Source: CAYOVG01 sp964407285
Lineage (GTDB): Bacteria > Desulfobacterota > Syntrophobacteria > Syntrophobacterales > Syntrophobacteraceae
Length of the DNA stretch: 20,836 bases
Assembly: GCA_964407285.1 (NCBI GenBank)
Contig: CAYOVG010000085.1
Span: 1-20,836 of the forward strand
Direction of reading: 5' to 3'
Part shown: piece by piece, positions 14,101-20,836 of the stretch
Position numbering within the stretch: position 1 is the first letter of the stretch
How the letters are laid out: every line of letters begins with the position of its first letter
Notes under the pieces: generated by a model
What the model was told of the DNA's origin: nothing
Seen by the model: only the letters and a program-made list of their open reading frames with translations
Databases searched by the model: none
Made by a program: the position numbers and the translations under genes

Positions 14101-15384
14101 ATGAGCAATATTCAAAATGACATGCGGGACCGAATGGCTGAGGCGATGCGCCTGACGCGCGCCGGCCGGCTTGCCGAGGCAACGGCTGTCATACAACGCA
14201 CCCTTGGGGGAGGACCCCTCAATGACGAGCCCGAAGCAGGGCATGGCGGAGGGGCGGAATCGGCAGAACCGGTTGATGTTGCATACCGCATAATCGACGA
14301 AAGCACTTCCCGCACCGGGACGGACACATCGATGCGGGACACGGTTTCCGGCAAGACCGGGCGGGCGCGACCGGCGGGGCATGCACGGGGCCGCACCGCC
14401 GCAATGCCGGAAATACGTCTCCCCGGAACATGGAAGATGCCTGAAAGCCTGAGGAGGGTCATAGCGCGAGAGCGCGAAGTCGAACCGGATAAGAGCGATC
14501 CTTCGACCGGCGGCGCGGGGGGGCGGTTCATCGATGGAGCATTTACCAACGCCGCCGGTACGCGCACCTACAAATTGTACATTCCCAGCGCTTACGCCGG
14601 GCAGGCCCTGCCCCTGGTGGTCATGCTGCACGGCTGCACCCAGTCTTCCACCGATTTTGCTGCCGGCACGCGCATGAACGTCCTCGCGGAGAAGGACAAT
14701 TTCTTTGTCGTCTACCCGGAGCAGATGCGATCGGCTAACGCATCCATGTGCTGGAACTGGTTCCAGGCGGCCGATCAGCGCCGTAACGAGGGCGAGCCGT
14801 CCCTCATTGCCGGGATCACAAACAAGATTATGGATACCTATCACGTCAATGGTGACCGGGTCTACATAGTCGGGATGTCGTCCGGAGGAGCGATGGCCGC
14901 GGTTATGGCCGCGACGTATCCCGACGTCTATGCCGCCGTGGGCGTCCATTCCGGACTCGCCTACGGGGCGGCGCGCGATCTTCCCTCCGGGTTCGCGGCA
15001 ATGAAGCAAGGCTCCCCTCACAACAAGCGACGACTGACGAGGGTTGTTCCGTTGATCCTGTTCCATGGGGACCGCGATACGACCGTTGCGGAGATCAACG
15101 CGGAGCACATACGCGAACAGTGGCTCAAGGGAGTTGAAAATAGCGGTCGGTCGATTGGAGAGACGACGGTGGAACGGGGGCGGGCGCCCGGTGGGCATGC
15201 TTACACGCGTTCAATCCACCATGACGGGAACGGCATGGTCATCGTGGATGAGTGGATCATTCATAATGCCGGCCATTCCTGGTCCGGAGGAAGTCCCAGC
15301 GGTTCCTACACCGATCCGAAAGGTCCGGATGCTTCTGCCGAGATGGCTCGCTTTTTCAGTGAGCATCGGAAGGGTAAGCAGTAG
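14101..15384 (+). CDS. PHB depolymerase-family esterase
   Basis: A 427-residue alpha/beta hydrolase of the short-chain PHA (PHB) depolymerase/feruloyl-esterase-like family, cleaving ester bonds of poly-hydroxyalkanoate oligomers or related substrates. The catalytic core (about 145-420) has the oxyanion-hole motif VVMLHGCTQ, the nucleophile Ser260 in GMSSGG, the likely catalytic Asp326 in FHGDRDTTV and His392 in NAGHSWSGG. WNWF and CTQSSTDFA are also typical. The first 140 residues are polar, variable and likely disordered apart from an N-terminal helix (MRDRMAEAMRLTRAG). There is no signal peptide, so an intracellular or non-Sec-exported location is likely. The start is at 14101 after AAAGGAAAGGATC. 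It follows the RHH regulator and is probably controlled by it. The protein is very rich in Gly, Ala and Arg with high GC3, compatible with transfer from a betaproteobacterium-like donor. Confidence 0.92.
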   Translation: MSNIQNDMRDRMAEAMRLTRAGRLAEATAVIQRTLGGGPLNDEPEAGHGGGAESAEPVDVAYRIIDESTSRTGTDTSMRDTVSGKTGRARPAGHARGRTAAMPEIRLPGTWKMPESLRRVIAREREVEPDKSDPSTGGAGGRFIDGAFTNAAGTRTYKLYIPSAYAGQALPLVVMLHGCTQSSTDFAAGTRMNVLAEKDNFFVVYPEQMRSANASMCWNWFQAADQRRNEGEPSLIAGITNKIMDTYHVNGDRVYIVGMSSGGAMAAVMAATYPDVYAAVGVHSGLAYGAARDLPSGFAAMKQGSPHNKRRLTRVVPLILFHGDRDTTVAEINAEHIREQWLKGVENSGRSIGETTVERGRAPGGHAYTRSIHHDGNGMVIVDEWIIHNAGHSWSGGSPSGSYTDPKGPDASAEMARFFSEHRKGKQ

Positions 15385-15390
15385 ATTCTG

Positions 15391-15615
15391 GGCACGGTTC
15401 AAAGCAGGGCAGCACTTAAGCCGTCGCCCCCGCGAAGCTTGTCCCCGCGCAGGCGGGGAGCGGGGGCGCCGGGAGACCTCGAGAAGCCCGGATTCCCGCT
15501 TTCGCGGGAATGGCGGTGAGTCCTCCCAGGCGATGGGTTCTCTCAGGCGGTGACTCCTTTCAATCGGTGAGTCCTCTCAATCGTTACCACAAACACATGG
15601 CCCATGGACCAAGCC
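15391..15615 (+). repeat. Dispersed GC-rich repeat with terminal inverted repeats, copy A
   Basis: It begins GGCACGGTTCA and ends TGGACCAAGCC, an imperfect terminal inverted repeat. Inside are nested hairpins: GCCCCCGC/GCGGGGGC (15426-15433 with 15460-15467) around TCCCCGC-GCAG-GCGGGGA (15442-15459), then ATTCCCGC-TTTC-GCGGGAAT (15492-15511). A stretch of about 43 bases around 15424-15466 is identical to the reverse complement of copy C. There is no coding sequence. It starts 7 bases after the esterase stop and could serve as its transcription terminator. Confidence 0.75.
15513..15581 (+). repeat. Fourfold degenerate 17-bp tandem repeat inside copy A
   Basis: Four units of about 17 bases follow each other: GCGGTGAGTCCTCCCAG (15513), GCGATGGGTTCTCTCAG (15530), GCGGTGACTCCTTTCAAT (15547) and CGGTGAGTCCTCTCAAT (15565). 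Copy B at the right end has a single equivalent unit (GACGATGAGTCCTTTCAAG). This expansion explains most of the length difference between the copies. Confidence 0.65.
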
Positions 15616-15644
15616 TCGATTAGCTTATCCTATCCCGCAGCAGC

Positions 15645-15886
15645 AACCGGTAATTGCGGCAGGGCAATCGCATCTAACCTGGCTTGACACAAGGGTTGAT
15701 CGAAAGTCGCCAATCCTTGCCACGGCTTGCATTCGGATAATTTGGGGCCATGCCGGCGTTCTCTCCGGGCAAGCGCCCAAGCCTGGCTCCAGGCGCCGAA
15801 ACGGTCGAGAGCAATCCCTGCAATCCTTGAATTTGCTTAGGATTTAGATGCGATTGCCCTGGTAATTGCAGTAGCCAACCGGTAAT
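15645..15886. mobile_element. Relic of a small inverted-repeat element (MITE-like)
   Basis: AGGGCAATCGCATCTAA at 15661-15677 recurs as its exact reverse complement at 15844-15860, giving 17-bp perfect inverted repeats about 200 bases apart. They are flanked by direct repeats: GGTAATTGC at 15649-15657 and 15861-15869, and further out AACCGGTAAT at 15645-15654 and 15877-15886. The interior has no open frame of note. The structure fits a non-autonomous transposable element or a deleted insertion sequence with a 9-bp target duplication. It lies between the repeat copy A and the 3' end of the RND pump gene. Confidence 0.55.
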
Positions 15887-15900
15887 GGTCCGATTCCATA

Positions 15901-18900
15901 TTACGACGCCTGCTCCCTGCGCCCCAGGCGGGCCGCCAGGCGGTCGAACCAGAGGTAGATGACCGGCGTGGTGTAGAGCGTGAGCACCTGGCTGAAGACG
16001 AGGCCGCCGATGATGGAGATGCCGAGCGGACGGCGAAGCTCCGCGCCGAGCCCCAGTCCCAGCGCCAGGGGAAGCGCCCCGAGCAGCGCAGCCATGGTCG
16101 TCATCATGATGGGCCGAAAGCGCAGCAAACAGGCCTCGTAGATGGCGTCGACCGGGCTCTTCCCGCCGTTGCGCTCGGCGTCCAGGGCGAAGTCCACCAT
16201 CATGATGGCGTTTTTCTTGACGATGCCGATCAGCAGGATAATGCCGATGAGCGCTATGACGCTGAATTCCAGGCGAAAGAGCAGCAGGGCGACGATGGCC
16301 CCGACGCCCGCGGACGGAAGCGTCGAGAGGATCGTGATCGGGTGGATGTAGCTCTCGTAGAGCACCCCGAGCACGATGTAGACCGTCACCAGCGCCGCCA
16401 GGATCAGGATCGGCTCGTTGGCCAGCGATGCCTGAAACGCCTGCGCCGTGCCCTGGAAGCTTCCCCGGATGCTCTCCGGCATCCCCAGTCGCAGGGCGGT
16501 TGCGTGGATGGCTTCCACCGCCGCTCCGAGCGATTCCCCGGGCGCCAGGTTGAACGATACGGTCGTGGCCGGAAACTGGCCCTGGCGGCTGATGACGAGC
16601 GGCCCCGTCGTCTCCGAAATCCGGGTGAGGGCGCTCAGCGGCACCTGCCCGTCACCGTTGCCCTGAAGGTAGATGGTCCTCAGTTTGTCGGGACTGTCCC
16701 TGAATTCCGGCATGACCTCCAAAACGACCCGGTACTGGTTCAACTGTGTGTAGATGGTCGAAACCTGCCGCTGGCCGAAGGCGTTGTAGAGCGTGTCGTC
16801 GATGAGACGCGGGTGTATGCCGAGCCGCGATGCCGTGTCGCGGTCGATGGTGAGCATGACCTCACGCCCTCCGTATTGCAGATCGCTGCTGACGTCGCGG
16901 AGTTGGGGCAGCGATCGCAGCGCGTCCACGAAGACGGGGGTCCACCGGTTCAACTCGTCCGCGTCCGGGGTTTCGAGGCTGTACTGGTACTGCGTGCGGC
17001 TGACCCGGTTTTCCACCGTGAGGTCCTGCACCGGCTGCATGTAGAGCGTGATTCCCCGGAGCTTCTCCAGTTCCGGCCGCAGCCGCCGGATCACCTCGAC
17101 CGCGCTGATTTTGCGCTCCTCGAGCGGCTTCAAATTGATGAGCACCCGCCCGTTGTTGAGCGATACGTTGGTCCCGTCCACTCCTATGAACGTCGAGAGG
17201 TTCTTCACGGCGGGGTCCCGCAGGATCACCTCGGCGAGGGCCTGCTGCCGCTCCGCCATGGCCGGAAACGAGATCGACTGCGGCGCATCGGAGATGCCCA
17301 TGATGATGCCCGTGTCCTGGACGGGGAAAAACCCCTTCGGCGCGACGACGTAGAGGAAGACGGTCAGGACCAGCGTCGCGGCCGCCACCAGGAGCGTTCC
17401 CGCCTGGTGTCTCAACACCCAGCGGAGGGTCCCGCCGTAGGCCTCTATGACCCTGTCGTTTACGCGCTGCGAAAGCCTGTAGAACCGGCTCTGCTTCTCC
17501 TCGGGGGTGTGGCGGAGCAGCTTCGCGCACATCATGGGGGTGAGCGTGAGCGAGACCACGGCCGAGATGAGGATCGTCACGCCGAGCGTGACGGCGAATT
17601 CGCGGAAGAGCCTCCCCACCACGTCGCCCATGAAGAGCAGCGGAATCAGCACCGCGATGAGCGAGACGGTGAGCGAGATGATGGTGAAGGCGATCTGTTC
17701 CGACCCCTTGAGGGCGGCTTCCAAGGGAGGGTCTCCCTCCTCGATGTAGCGGGCGACGTTTTCGATCATGACGATGGCGTCGTCCACGACGAAGCCCGTG
17801 GCGATGGTGAGGGCCATGAGCGAGAGGTTGTTGAGGCTGAAGCCGATCAGGTACATGAGCCCGAAAGCGCCGACGAGCGACAGCGGCACGGCGACGCTGG
17901 GAATCACCGTGGCGGACAGGTTGCGCAGGAAGAGAAATATCACCAGGACCACGAGCGCCACCGCCAGCATCAGTTCGAATTGCACGTCGCGCACGGATTC
18001 TCGGATGGTCGTGGTGCGGTCGGTGAGGACCGTCACCTGCACGGAGGCCGGCAGGGAGCCTTGGAGTTGCGGCAGCAACTTCTTGATGCGGTCCACCACA
18101 TCGATGACGTTTGCGCCGGGTTGGCGCTGGATGTTGACGATGACGGCAGGGGTCGTGTTCATCCATGCGGCCAGCCTGATGTTTTCGGCGTCGTCGACCA
18201 CGTCGGCCACATCGGAGAGGCGCACCGGCGCGCCGTTTCGATAGGCGATGATGAGGGGCCGGTAGTCGGCGCTGGAGAGGAGCTGGTCATTGGCGTCGAT
18301 GTTGAAAGCCTGGCGGGGGCCGTCGAAACTCCCCTTGGCCTGGTTGACGTTGGCGGCGGCAACGGCTGCGCGCACGTCTTCGAGCGTCAGGCCGTAGGCG
18401 GCCAGGGTGGTCGGGTTCACCTGTATCCGCACGGCGGGCCTCTGACCCCCGCTGATGCCGACCAGCCCCACGCCGGGCAGTTGCGATATCTTCTGGACGA
18501 GACGGGTGTCCGCCAGGTCCTGGACCTTCGGAAGCGGCAGGGTGTCCGAAGTCAGGGCGAGGGTCAGGATCGGGGCGTCCGCGGGATTAACCTTGCTGTA
18601 GACCGGCGGGTTGGGCAGGTCCGGGGGCAGGAGAGACGCGGCGGAGTTGATCGCCGCCTGGACCTGCTGTTCGGCCACATCCAGGTTGAGTTCGAGAGCG
18701 AACTGCAGGGTGATCACCGAAGCGCCGATGGAGCTGTTGGACGTCATCTGCCGGAGCCCCGGCATCTGGCCGAACTGGCGCTCCAGGGGCGCGGTCACGG
18801 ACGAAGCCATGACTTCGGGACCCGCTCCCGGGAAGAACGTGACCACCTGCATGGTCGGGTAGTCCACCTGCGGCAGGGCGGAAACCGGCAACAGGCGGTA

Positions 18901-18984
18901 AGCGATAACGCCGGCCAGGAAGATGGCCGCCATCAGCAGGGCCGTTGCAACGGGTCTGAGGATAAAGAGACGGGATGGATTCAT
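15901..18984 (-). CDS. RND efflux pump, inner-membrane subunit (MdtB/MdtC-like, HAE1 family)
   Basis: A 1027-residue resistance-nodulation-division transporter that uses proton influx to expel hydrophobic compounds from the periplasm or inner membrane. It has the classic layout: TM1 at 9-30, a large periplasmic loop (about 31-335), TM2-6 (about 336-530), a second loop (about 550-850) and TM8-12. Proton-relay residues are Asp401/Asp402 in TM4 (GFVVDDAIVMIENV) and Lys924 in TM10 (GIVKKNAIMMVDFA). The N-terminal block DYPTMQVVTFFPGAGPEVM and SVTAPLERQFGQMPGL favour the MdtB/MdtC/MuxB branch over AcrB. The start overlaps the adaptor stop by four bases (ATGA), so the two are co-translated. MdtBC pumps are heteromers, but only one such gene is present here, so this is presumably a homotrimer. 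No outer-membrane channel gene follows. The substrate is unknown. Confidence 0.95.
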   Translation of the reverse strand: MNPSRLFILRPVATALLMAAIFLAGVIAYRLLPVSALPQVDYPTMQVVTFFPGAGPEVMASSVTAPLERQFGQMPGLRQMTSNSSIGASVITLQFALELNLDVAEQQVQAAINSAASLLPPDLPNPPVYSKVNPADAPILTLALTSDTLPLPKVQDLADTRLVQKISQLPGVGLVGISGGQRPAVRIQVNPTTLAAYGLTLEDVRAAVAAANVNQAKGSFDGPRQAFNIDANDQLLSSADYRPLIIAYRNGAPVRLSDVADVVDDAENIRLAAWMNTTPAVIVNIQRQPGANVIDVVDRIKKLLPQLQGSLPASVQVTVLTDRTTTIRESVRDVQFELMLAVALVVLVIFLFLRNLSATVIPSVAVPLSLVGAFGLMYLIGFSLNNLSLMALTIATGFVVDDAIVMIENVARYIEEGDPPLEAALKGSEQIAFTIISLTVSLIAVLIPLLFMGDVVGRLFREFAVTLGVTILISAVVSLTLTPMMCAKLLRHTPEEKQSRFYRLSQRVNDRVIEAYGGTLRWVLRHQAGTLLVAAATLVLTVFLYVVAPKGFFPVQDTGIIMGISDAPQSISFPAMAERQQALAEVILRDPAVKNLSTFIGVDGTNVSLNNGRVLINLKPLEERKISAVEVIRRLRPELEKLRGITLYMQPVQDLTVENRVSRTQYQYSLETPDADELNRWTPVFVDALRSLPQLRDVSSDLQYGGREVMLTIDRDTASRLGIHPRLIDDTLYNAFGQRQVSTIYTQLNQYRVVLEVMPEFRDSPDKLRTIYLQGNGDGQVPLSALTRISETTGPLVISRQGQFPATTVSFNLAPGESLGAAVEAIHATALRLGMPESIRGSFQGTAQAFQASLANEPILILAALVTVYIVLGVLYESYIHPITILSTLPSAGVGAIVALLLFRLEFSVIALIGIILLIGIVKKNAIMMVDFALDAERNGGKSPVDAIYEACLLRFRPIMMTTMAALLGALPLALGLGLGAELRRPLGISIIGGLVFSQVLTLYTTPVIYLWFDRLAARLGRREQAS

Positions 18985-20417
18985 CTGGAGACCGTCCCCC
19001 GAGGCGGCGCTTCCAGGGCCCCCCGGGCTTGTTCACTTTGGGGTTGGGGCTCTCGGGACCGTGTTCCCTGGGGTTGCGGCTCTCGGGGCTGTGTCTCTTG
19101 GGACCGCGTCTCTCGGGACCGCGTCCCTTCGGACAGCGCTTCCCGGGGTTGCGTTTCCCGGGACGCGTCACGGGCCTGCCGCACTTCCACCTTGCTGCCT
19201 TCCTTCAGTCTGTCGGCTCCTTCGAGCACGACGAGGTCACCCGGCGACACCCCCTCCTCGATGGACACCTGGTCCCCTTCCGAGGGGCCGATCCGGACCG
19301 GTTGCGCCGAGACGGTCTTATCGGGACTCACGACATAGACAAAGGCCCCCCTGACGCCGCGCTGGATGGCGGCCGACGGAACCACGGTGGTCCCCCGTAC
19401 GACGTCCAGGAGCAAACGGGCGTTGACAAACTGGTTCGGAAAGAGTTGGCGGTCTTTGTGTTGGAATACCGCCTTGAGTTTTACCGTGCCCGTGTTGGGG
19501 TCGATCCGGTTGTCGATGGTTTGCAGGCTCCCGGTGGCCAGAATGCGGCTCTGGTCGCGGTTGAGAGCTTCGACCCGCGGGCGCGCTCCCGATCTCAGCT
19601 TGTCGAGCACCGGCTGGAGGTTATCCTCCGGGATGGAAAAGATGACCGAAATGGGCTGGACCTGGGTGATTATGGCCAGTCCGCCGGTGTCGGCGGCGCG
19701 GACGATGTTGCCGGGGTCCACCTGGCGCAGCCCGATCCTCCCGCCGATGGGGGCGGTGATGCGCGAGTAGGTCAGTTGCAGCTTCGCGTTTTCCACCTGG
19801 GACTGGTCCATTTTGACCGCGGCTTCGTACTGGCGCACCAGGGACTCCTGGGTATCCACCTGCTGCCGGGCGATGGAATCCTCGGCCAGCAGTTTCTTGT
19901 AGCGTTCCAGGTCCAGACGGGCGTTCTTGAGCAGGGCCTGGTCGCGGGCCATCTGCCCCTCGGCCTGGGCAAGCTGGACTTCGAAGGGTCTCGGATCGAT
20001 CTCGGCAAGCAGGGCTCCGCTGGTGACGATCTGCCCATCCTGGAAATGGACCTTCATCAACTGGCCGTCCACGCGGCTTTTCACCGTGACGGTATTGAGC
20101 GGAGTGACGGTTCCGAGCCCGGTGATGAAGATGCCGATGTCTCCCTGTTTCGCTTCCTCCGCCGTGACGAACGCGGGCTGGGGTGCGGGAGAGCGCCCCT
20201 GTCCCTGGCCATGGCCTCGTTGTCCCTGGCCTTGCCCCTGCACGGCCGTCCGCGGCGGATCGGGAGTTTTGTCCCGCCCGGCCATGTAGTAGTAGGCGCC
20301 GGCGCCGATCAGAACCATCAGCAGCAGCCATATCCAGGCGCGGTTGCGGTTGCGCCCGGACTGGGGCGGGGAATTGTCCGGCGTATCATCTTTACGGGGA
20401 GTTTCAGTGGATGTCAT
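18981..20417 (-). CDS. RND periplasmic adaptor (MdtA-like membrane fusion protein)
   Basis: A 478-residue membrane fusion protein linking the RND pump to an outer-membrane channel. A single N-terminal helix (about 27-46) anchors it and there is no lipobox. A Gly/Gln/His-rich spacer follows (about 58-75, GQGQGQRGHGQGQG). Then come the lipoyl half-motifs (VKSRVDGQLMKVHFQDGQIV, 112-131, and YSRITAPIGGRIGLRQVDPG), with a coiled-coil alpha-hairpin (about 146-215) between them, beta-barrel and membrane-proximal domains to about 415. The final 60 residues are a low-complexity tail of repeated SRE/TQPRE/QPQ units not typical of MdtA, which normally ends near 415. The start at 20417 has GAGG 8 bases upstream on the minus strand. 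It is the first gene of the two-gene pump operon. Confidence 0.94.
   Translation of the reverse strand: MTSTETPRKDDTPDNSPPQSGRNRNRAWIWLLLMVLIGAGAYYYMAGRDKTPDPPRTAVQGQGQGQRGHGQGQGRSPAPQPAFVTAEEAKQGDIGIFITGLGTVTPLNTVTVKSRVDGQLMKVHFQDGQIVTSGALLAEIDPRPFEVQLAQAEGQMARDQALLKNARLDLERYKKLLAEDSIARQQVDTQESLVRQYEAAVKMDQSQVENAKLQLTYSRITAPIGGRIGLRQVDPGNIVRAADTGGLAIITQVQPISVIFSIPEDNLQPVLDKLRSGARPRVEALNRDQSRILATGSLQTIDNRIDPNTGTVKLKAVFQHKDRQLFPNQFVNARLLLDVVRGTTVVPSAAIQRGVRGAFVYVVSPDKTVSAQPVRIGPSEGDQVSIEEGVSPGDLVVLEGADRLKEGSKVEVRQARDASRETQPREALSEGTRSRETRSQETQPREPQPQGTRSREPQPQSEQARGALEAPPRGTVSR
19025..19163 (-). repeat. In-frame minisatellite coding the adaptor's C-terminal tail
   Basis: The minus-strand codons for adaptor residues 419-465 form an imperfect tandem array: SRETQPRE, then GTRSRETRSQETQPREPQPQ, then GTRSREPQPQ. 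On the plus strand it appears as recurring CTCGGGACCG and GGGTTGCGG words. Such arrays change length by slippage, so the tail length probably varies among strains. Confidence 0.6.
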
Positions 20418-20504
20418 GGTTGCAGCCTCGCAAGCAACGGCCTGGAAAAAGATTTACGCTATACAGAGGATCGGACGACGGTTCATCCGGAGGACTAACC
20501 CGTA

Positions 20505-20513
20505 ATTATACCA
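20505..20513 (-). promoter_or_regulatory. Extended -10 promoter for the efflux operon
   Basis: Read on the minus strand, TGGTATAAT gives a perfect TATAAT (20510-20505) preceded by TGG, the extended -10 pattern. The expected -35 position has only a poor match, which is usual for extended -10 promoters. Transcription would start near 20498, leaving about an 80-base leader before the adaptor start at 20417. Confidence 0.5.
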
Positions 20514-20545
20514 CAAGCCGGGGTTTTATCCGCTATAAATTTAAC

Positions 20546-20702
20546 GGCATGGTTCAAAACAGGGTAACGCTTCAGGGGCGCCCCCGCGCAGGCGGGGAGC
20601 GGGGGTCCGGAAAGCCTTGAAAAGCCTGGATTCCCACTTGCGCGGGAATGACGATGAGTCCTTTCAAGTGTTACCTCAAACACATGGTTTATGAACCATG
20701 CC
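20546..20702 (+). repeat. Dispersed repeat, copy B (perfect 11-bp terminal inverted repeats)
   Basis: GGCATGGTTCA (20546-20556) at the left and TGAACCATGCC (20692-20702) at the right are exact inverted repeats. A second inner pair is GGTAACGCTT and AAGTGTTACC. The interior aligns with copy A: CCCCCGCGCAGGCGGGGAGCGGGGG, a CCTGGATTCCCACTTGCGCGGGAATGACG-type hairpin segment, and GATGAGTCCTTTCAA. It lacks the GAAGCTTGTC part seen in copies A and C. No coding capacity. Confidence 0.75.
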
Positions 20703-20740
20703 GGCTTAATGAATCCGCTTCCGAAAGAGAAATCCTCCGG

Positions 20741-20836
20741 GCTTGTCGAGGCTTCCCGGACCCCCCGCTCCCCGCCTGCGCGGGGACAAGCTTCGCGGGG
20801 GCGACCATGAAGTGTCATTCCGTTTTAAACCATGCC
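20741..20836 (-). repeat. Dispersed repeat, copy C, inverted and reaching the window edge
   Basis: Read on the minus strand it begins GGCATGGTTTAAAAC at 20836, then continues through GTCGCCCCCGCGAAGCTTGT and the GCGCAGGCGGGGAGC hairpin to GTCCGGGAAGCCTCGACAAGC, aligning with copy A. It lacks the GGGAAT hairpin and the far terminal repeat, so it is a partial copy. It lies 38 bases from copy B in opposite orientation, so B and C together form a larger inverted pair. Confidence 0.65.

Noticed and set aside
15391..15615. CRISPR-like array from recurring GC-rich words
   Set aside because: No regular repeat-spacer alternation. The tandem part consists of adjoining 17-bp units without spacers, and no cas genes are present.
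16342..19338. 998-codon open frame on the plus strand, antisense to the RND pump
   Set aside because: The translation is Arg/His/Asp/Gly-rich with no domain or membrane pattern. It mirrors the codon bias of a GC-rich gene on the other strand, whose product is a clear RND transporter.
18975..20498. 507-codon plus-strand frame opposite the adaptor gene
   Set aside because: Same shadow effect. The minus strand carries all expected lipoyl and hairpin motifs of a membrane fusion protein.
20495..20818. 107-codon minus-strand frame with HSRASGNPG
   Set aside because: This peptide is the usual spurious translation of dispersed GGGAAT-type repeats. The sequence is repeat copies B and C.

Overview
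The window looks like a chromosomal segment of a GC-rich (about 58-60% by eye) Gram-negative anaerobe-type bacterium, most probably a member of the former Deltaproteobacteria (Desulfobacterota/Syntrophobacterales-like). That guess rests on the style of the Mrp/Mbh-type antiporter cluster, OmpR-family regulators of the CusR type, an inner-membrane RND pump with its periplasmic adaptor, and dispersed GC-rich repeats of the 'GATTCCCGC...GCGGGAAT' class. It is an inference; no rRNA or other taxonomic marker is present.

Left part (1-2166): a leader with a good sigma70-like promoter directly downstream of a perfect 26-bp palindrome, then an orphan OmpR-type response regulator (641-1345), then about 820 bp with no convincing gene.

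Centre (2167-9786): a compact, mostly overlapping operon of ten reading units encoding a multisubunit cation/proton antiporter. In order these are MrpE, MrpF, MrpG, a DUF4040/MbhD-like protein, an MbhE-MrpB reading frame (apparently fused), MrpC, MrpD, a second MrpD/NuoL-like subunit, a small two-helix membrane protein and a third, longer MrpD-like subunit. The first seven units follow the MbhA-H order of the archaeal membrane-bound hydrogenase antiporter module, but no hydrogenase genes follow. There are three antiporter-like (NuoL/M/N-type) subunits, and the third has Asn where the TM7 lysine should be.

Right of the operon (9787-12972): a secreted protein of unknown function, then an OmpR-type response regulator paralogous to the first, its HAMP histidine kinase, and a 48-residue remnant of another kinase's dimerisation domain.

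12973-15384: a cold-shock protein with its own terminator (minus strand), then a plus-strand pair of a ribbon-helix-helix regulator and a PHB-depolymerase-family esterase, which looks like an acquired two-gene cassette. 15385-15900 holds no gene but two mobile-element-like structures: one copy of a short repeat family with terminal inverted repeats, and a separate inverted-repeat relic flanked by direct repeats. 15901-20417 (minus strand): an MdtB/MdtC-like RND pump and its adaptor, with no outer-membrane channel gene in view. The right edge carries two more copies of the repeat family, one of them inverted and ending exactly at the window edge.

Taken together, the centre probably forms one ion-homeostasis locus: an antiporter operon bracketed by two paralogous response regulators, only one of which has a kinase next to it. 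The regulatory link is suggested by position only.
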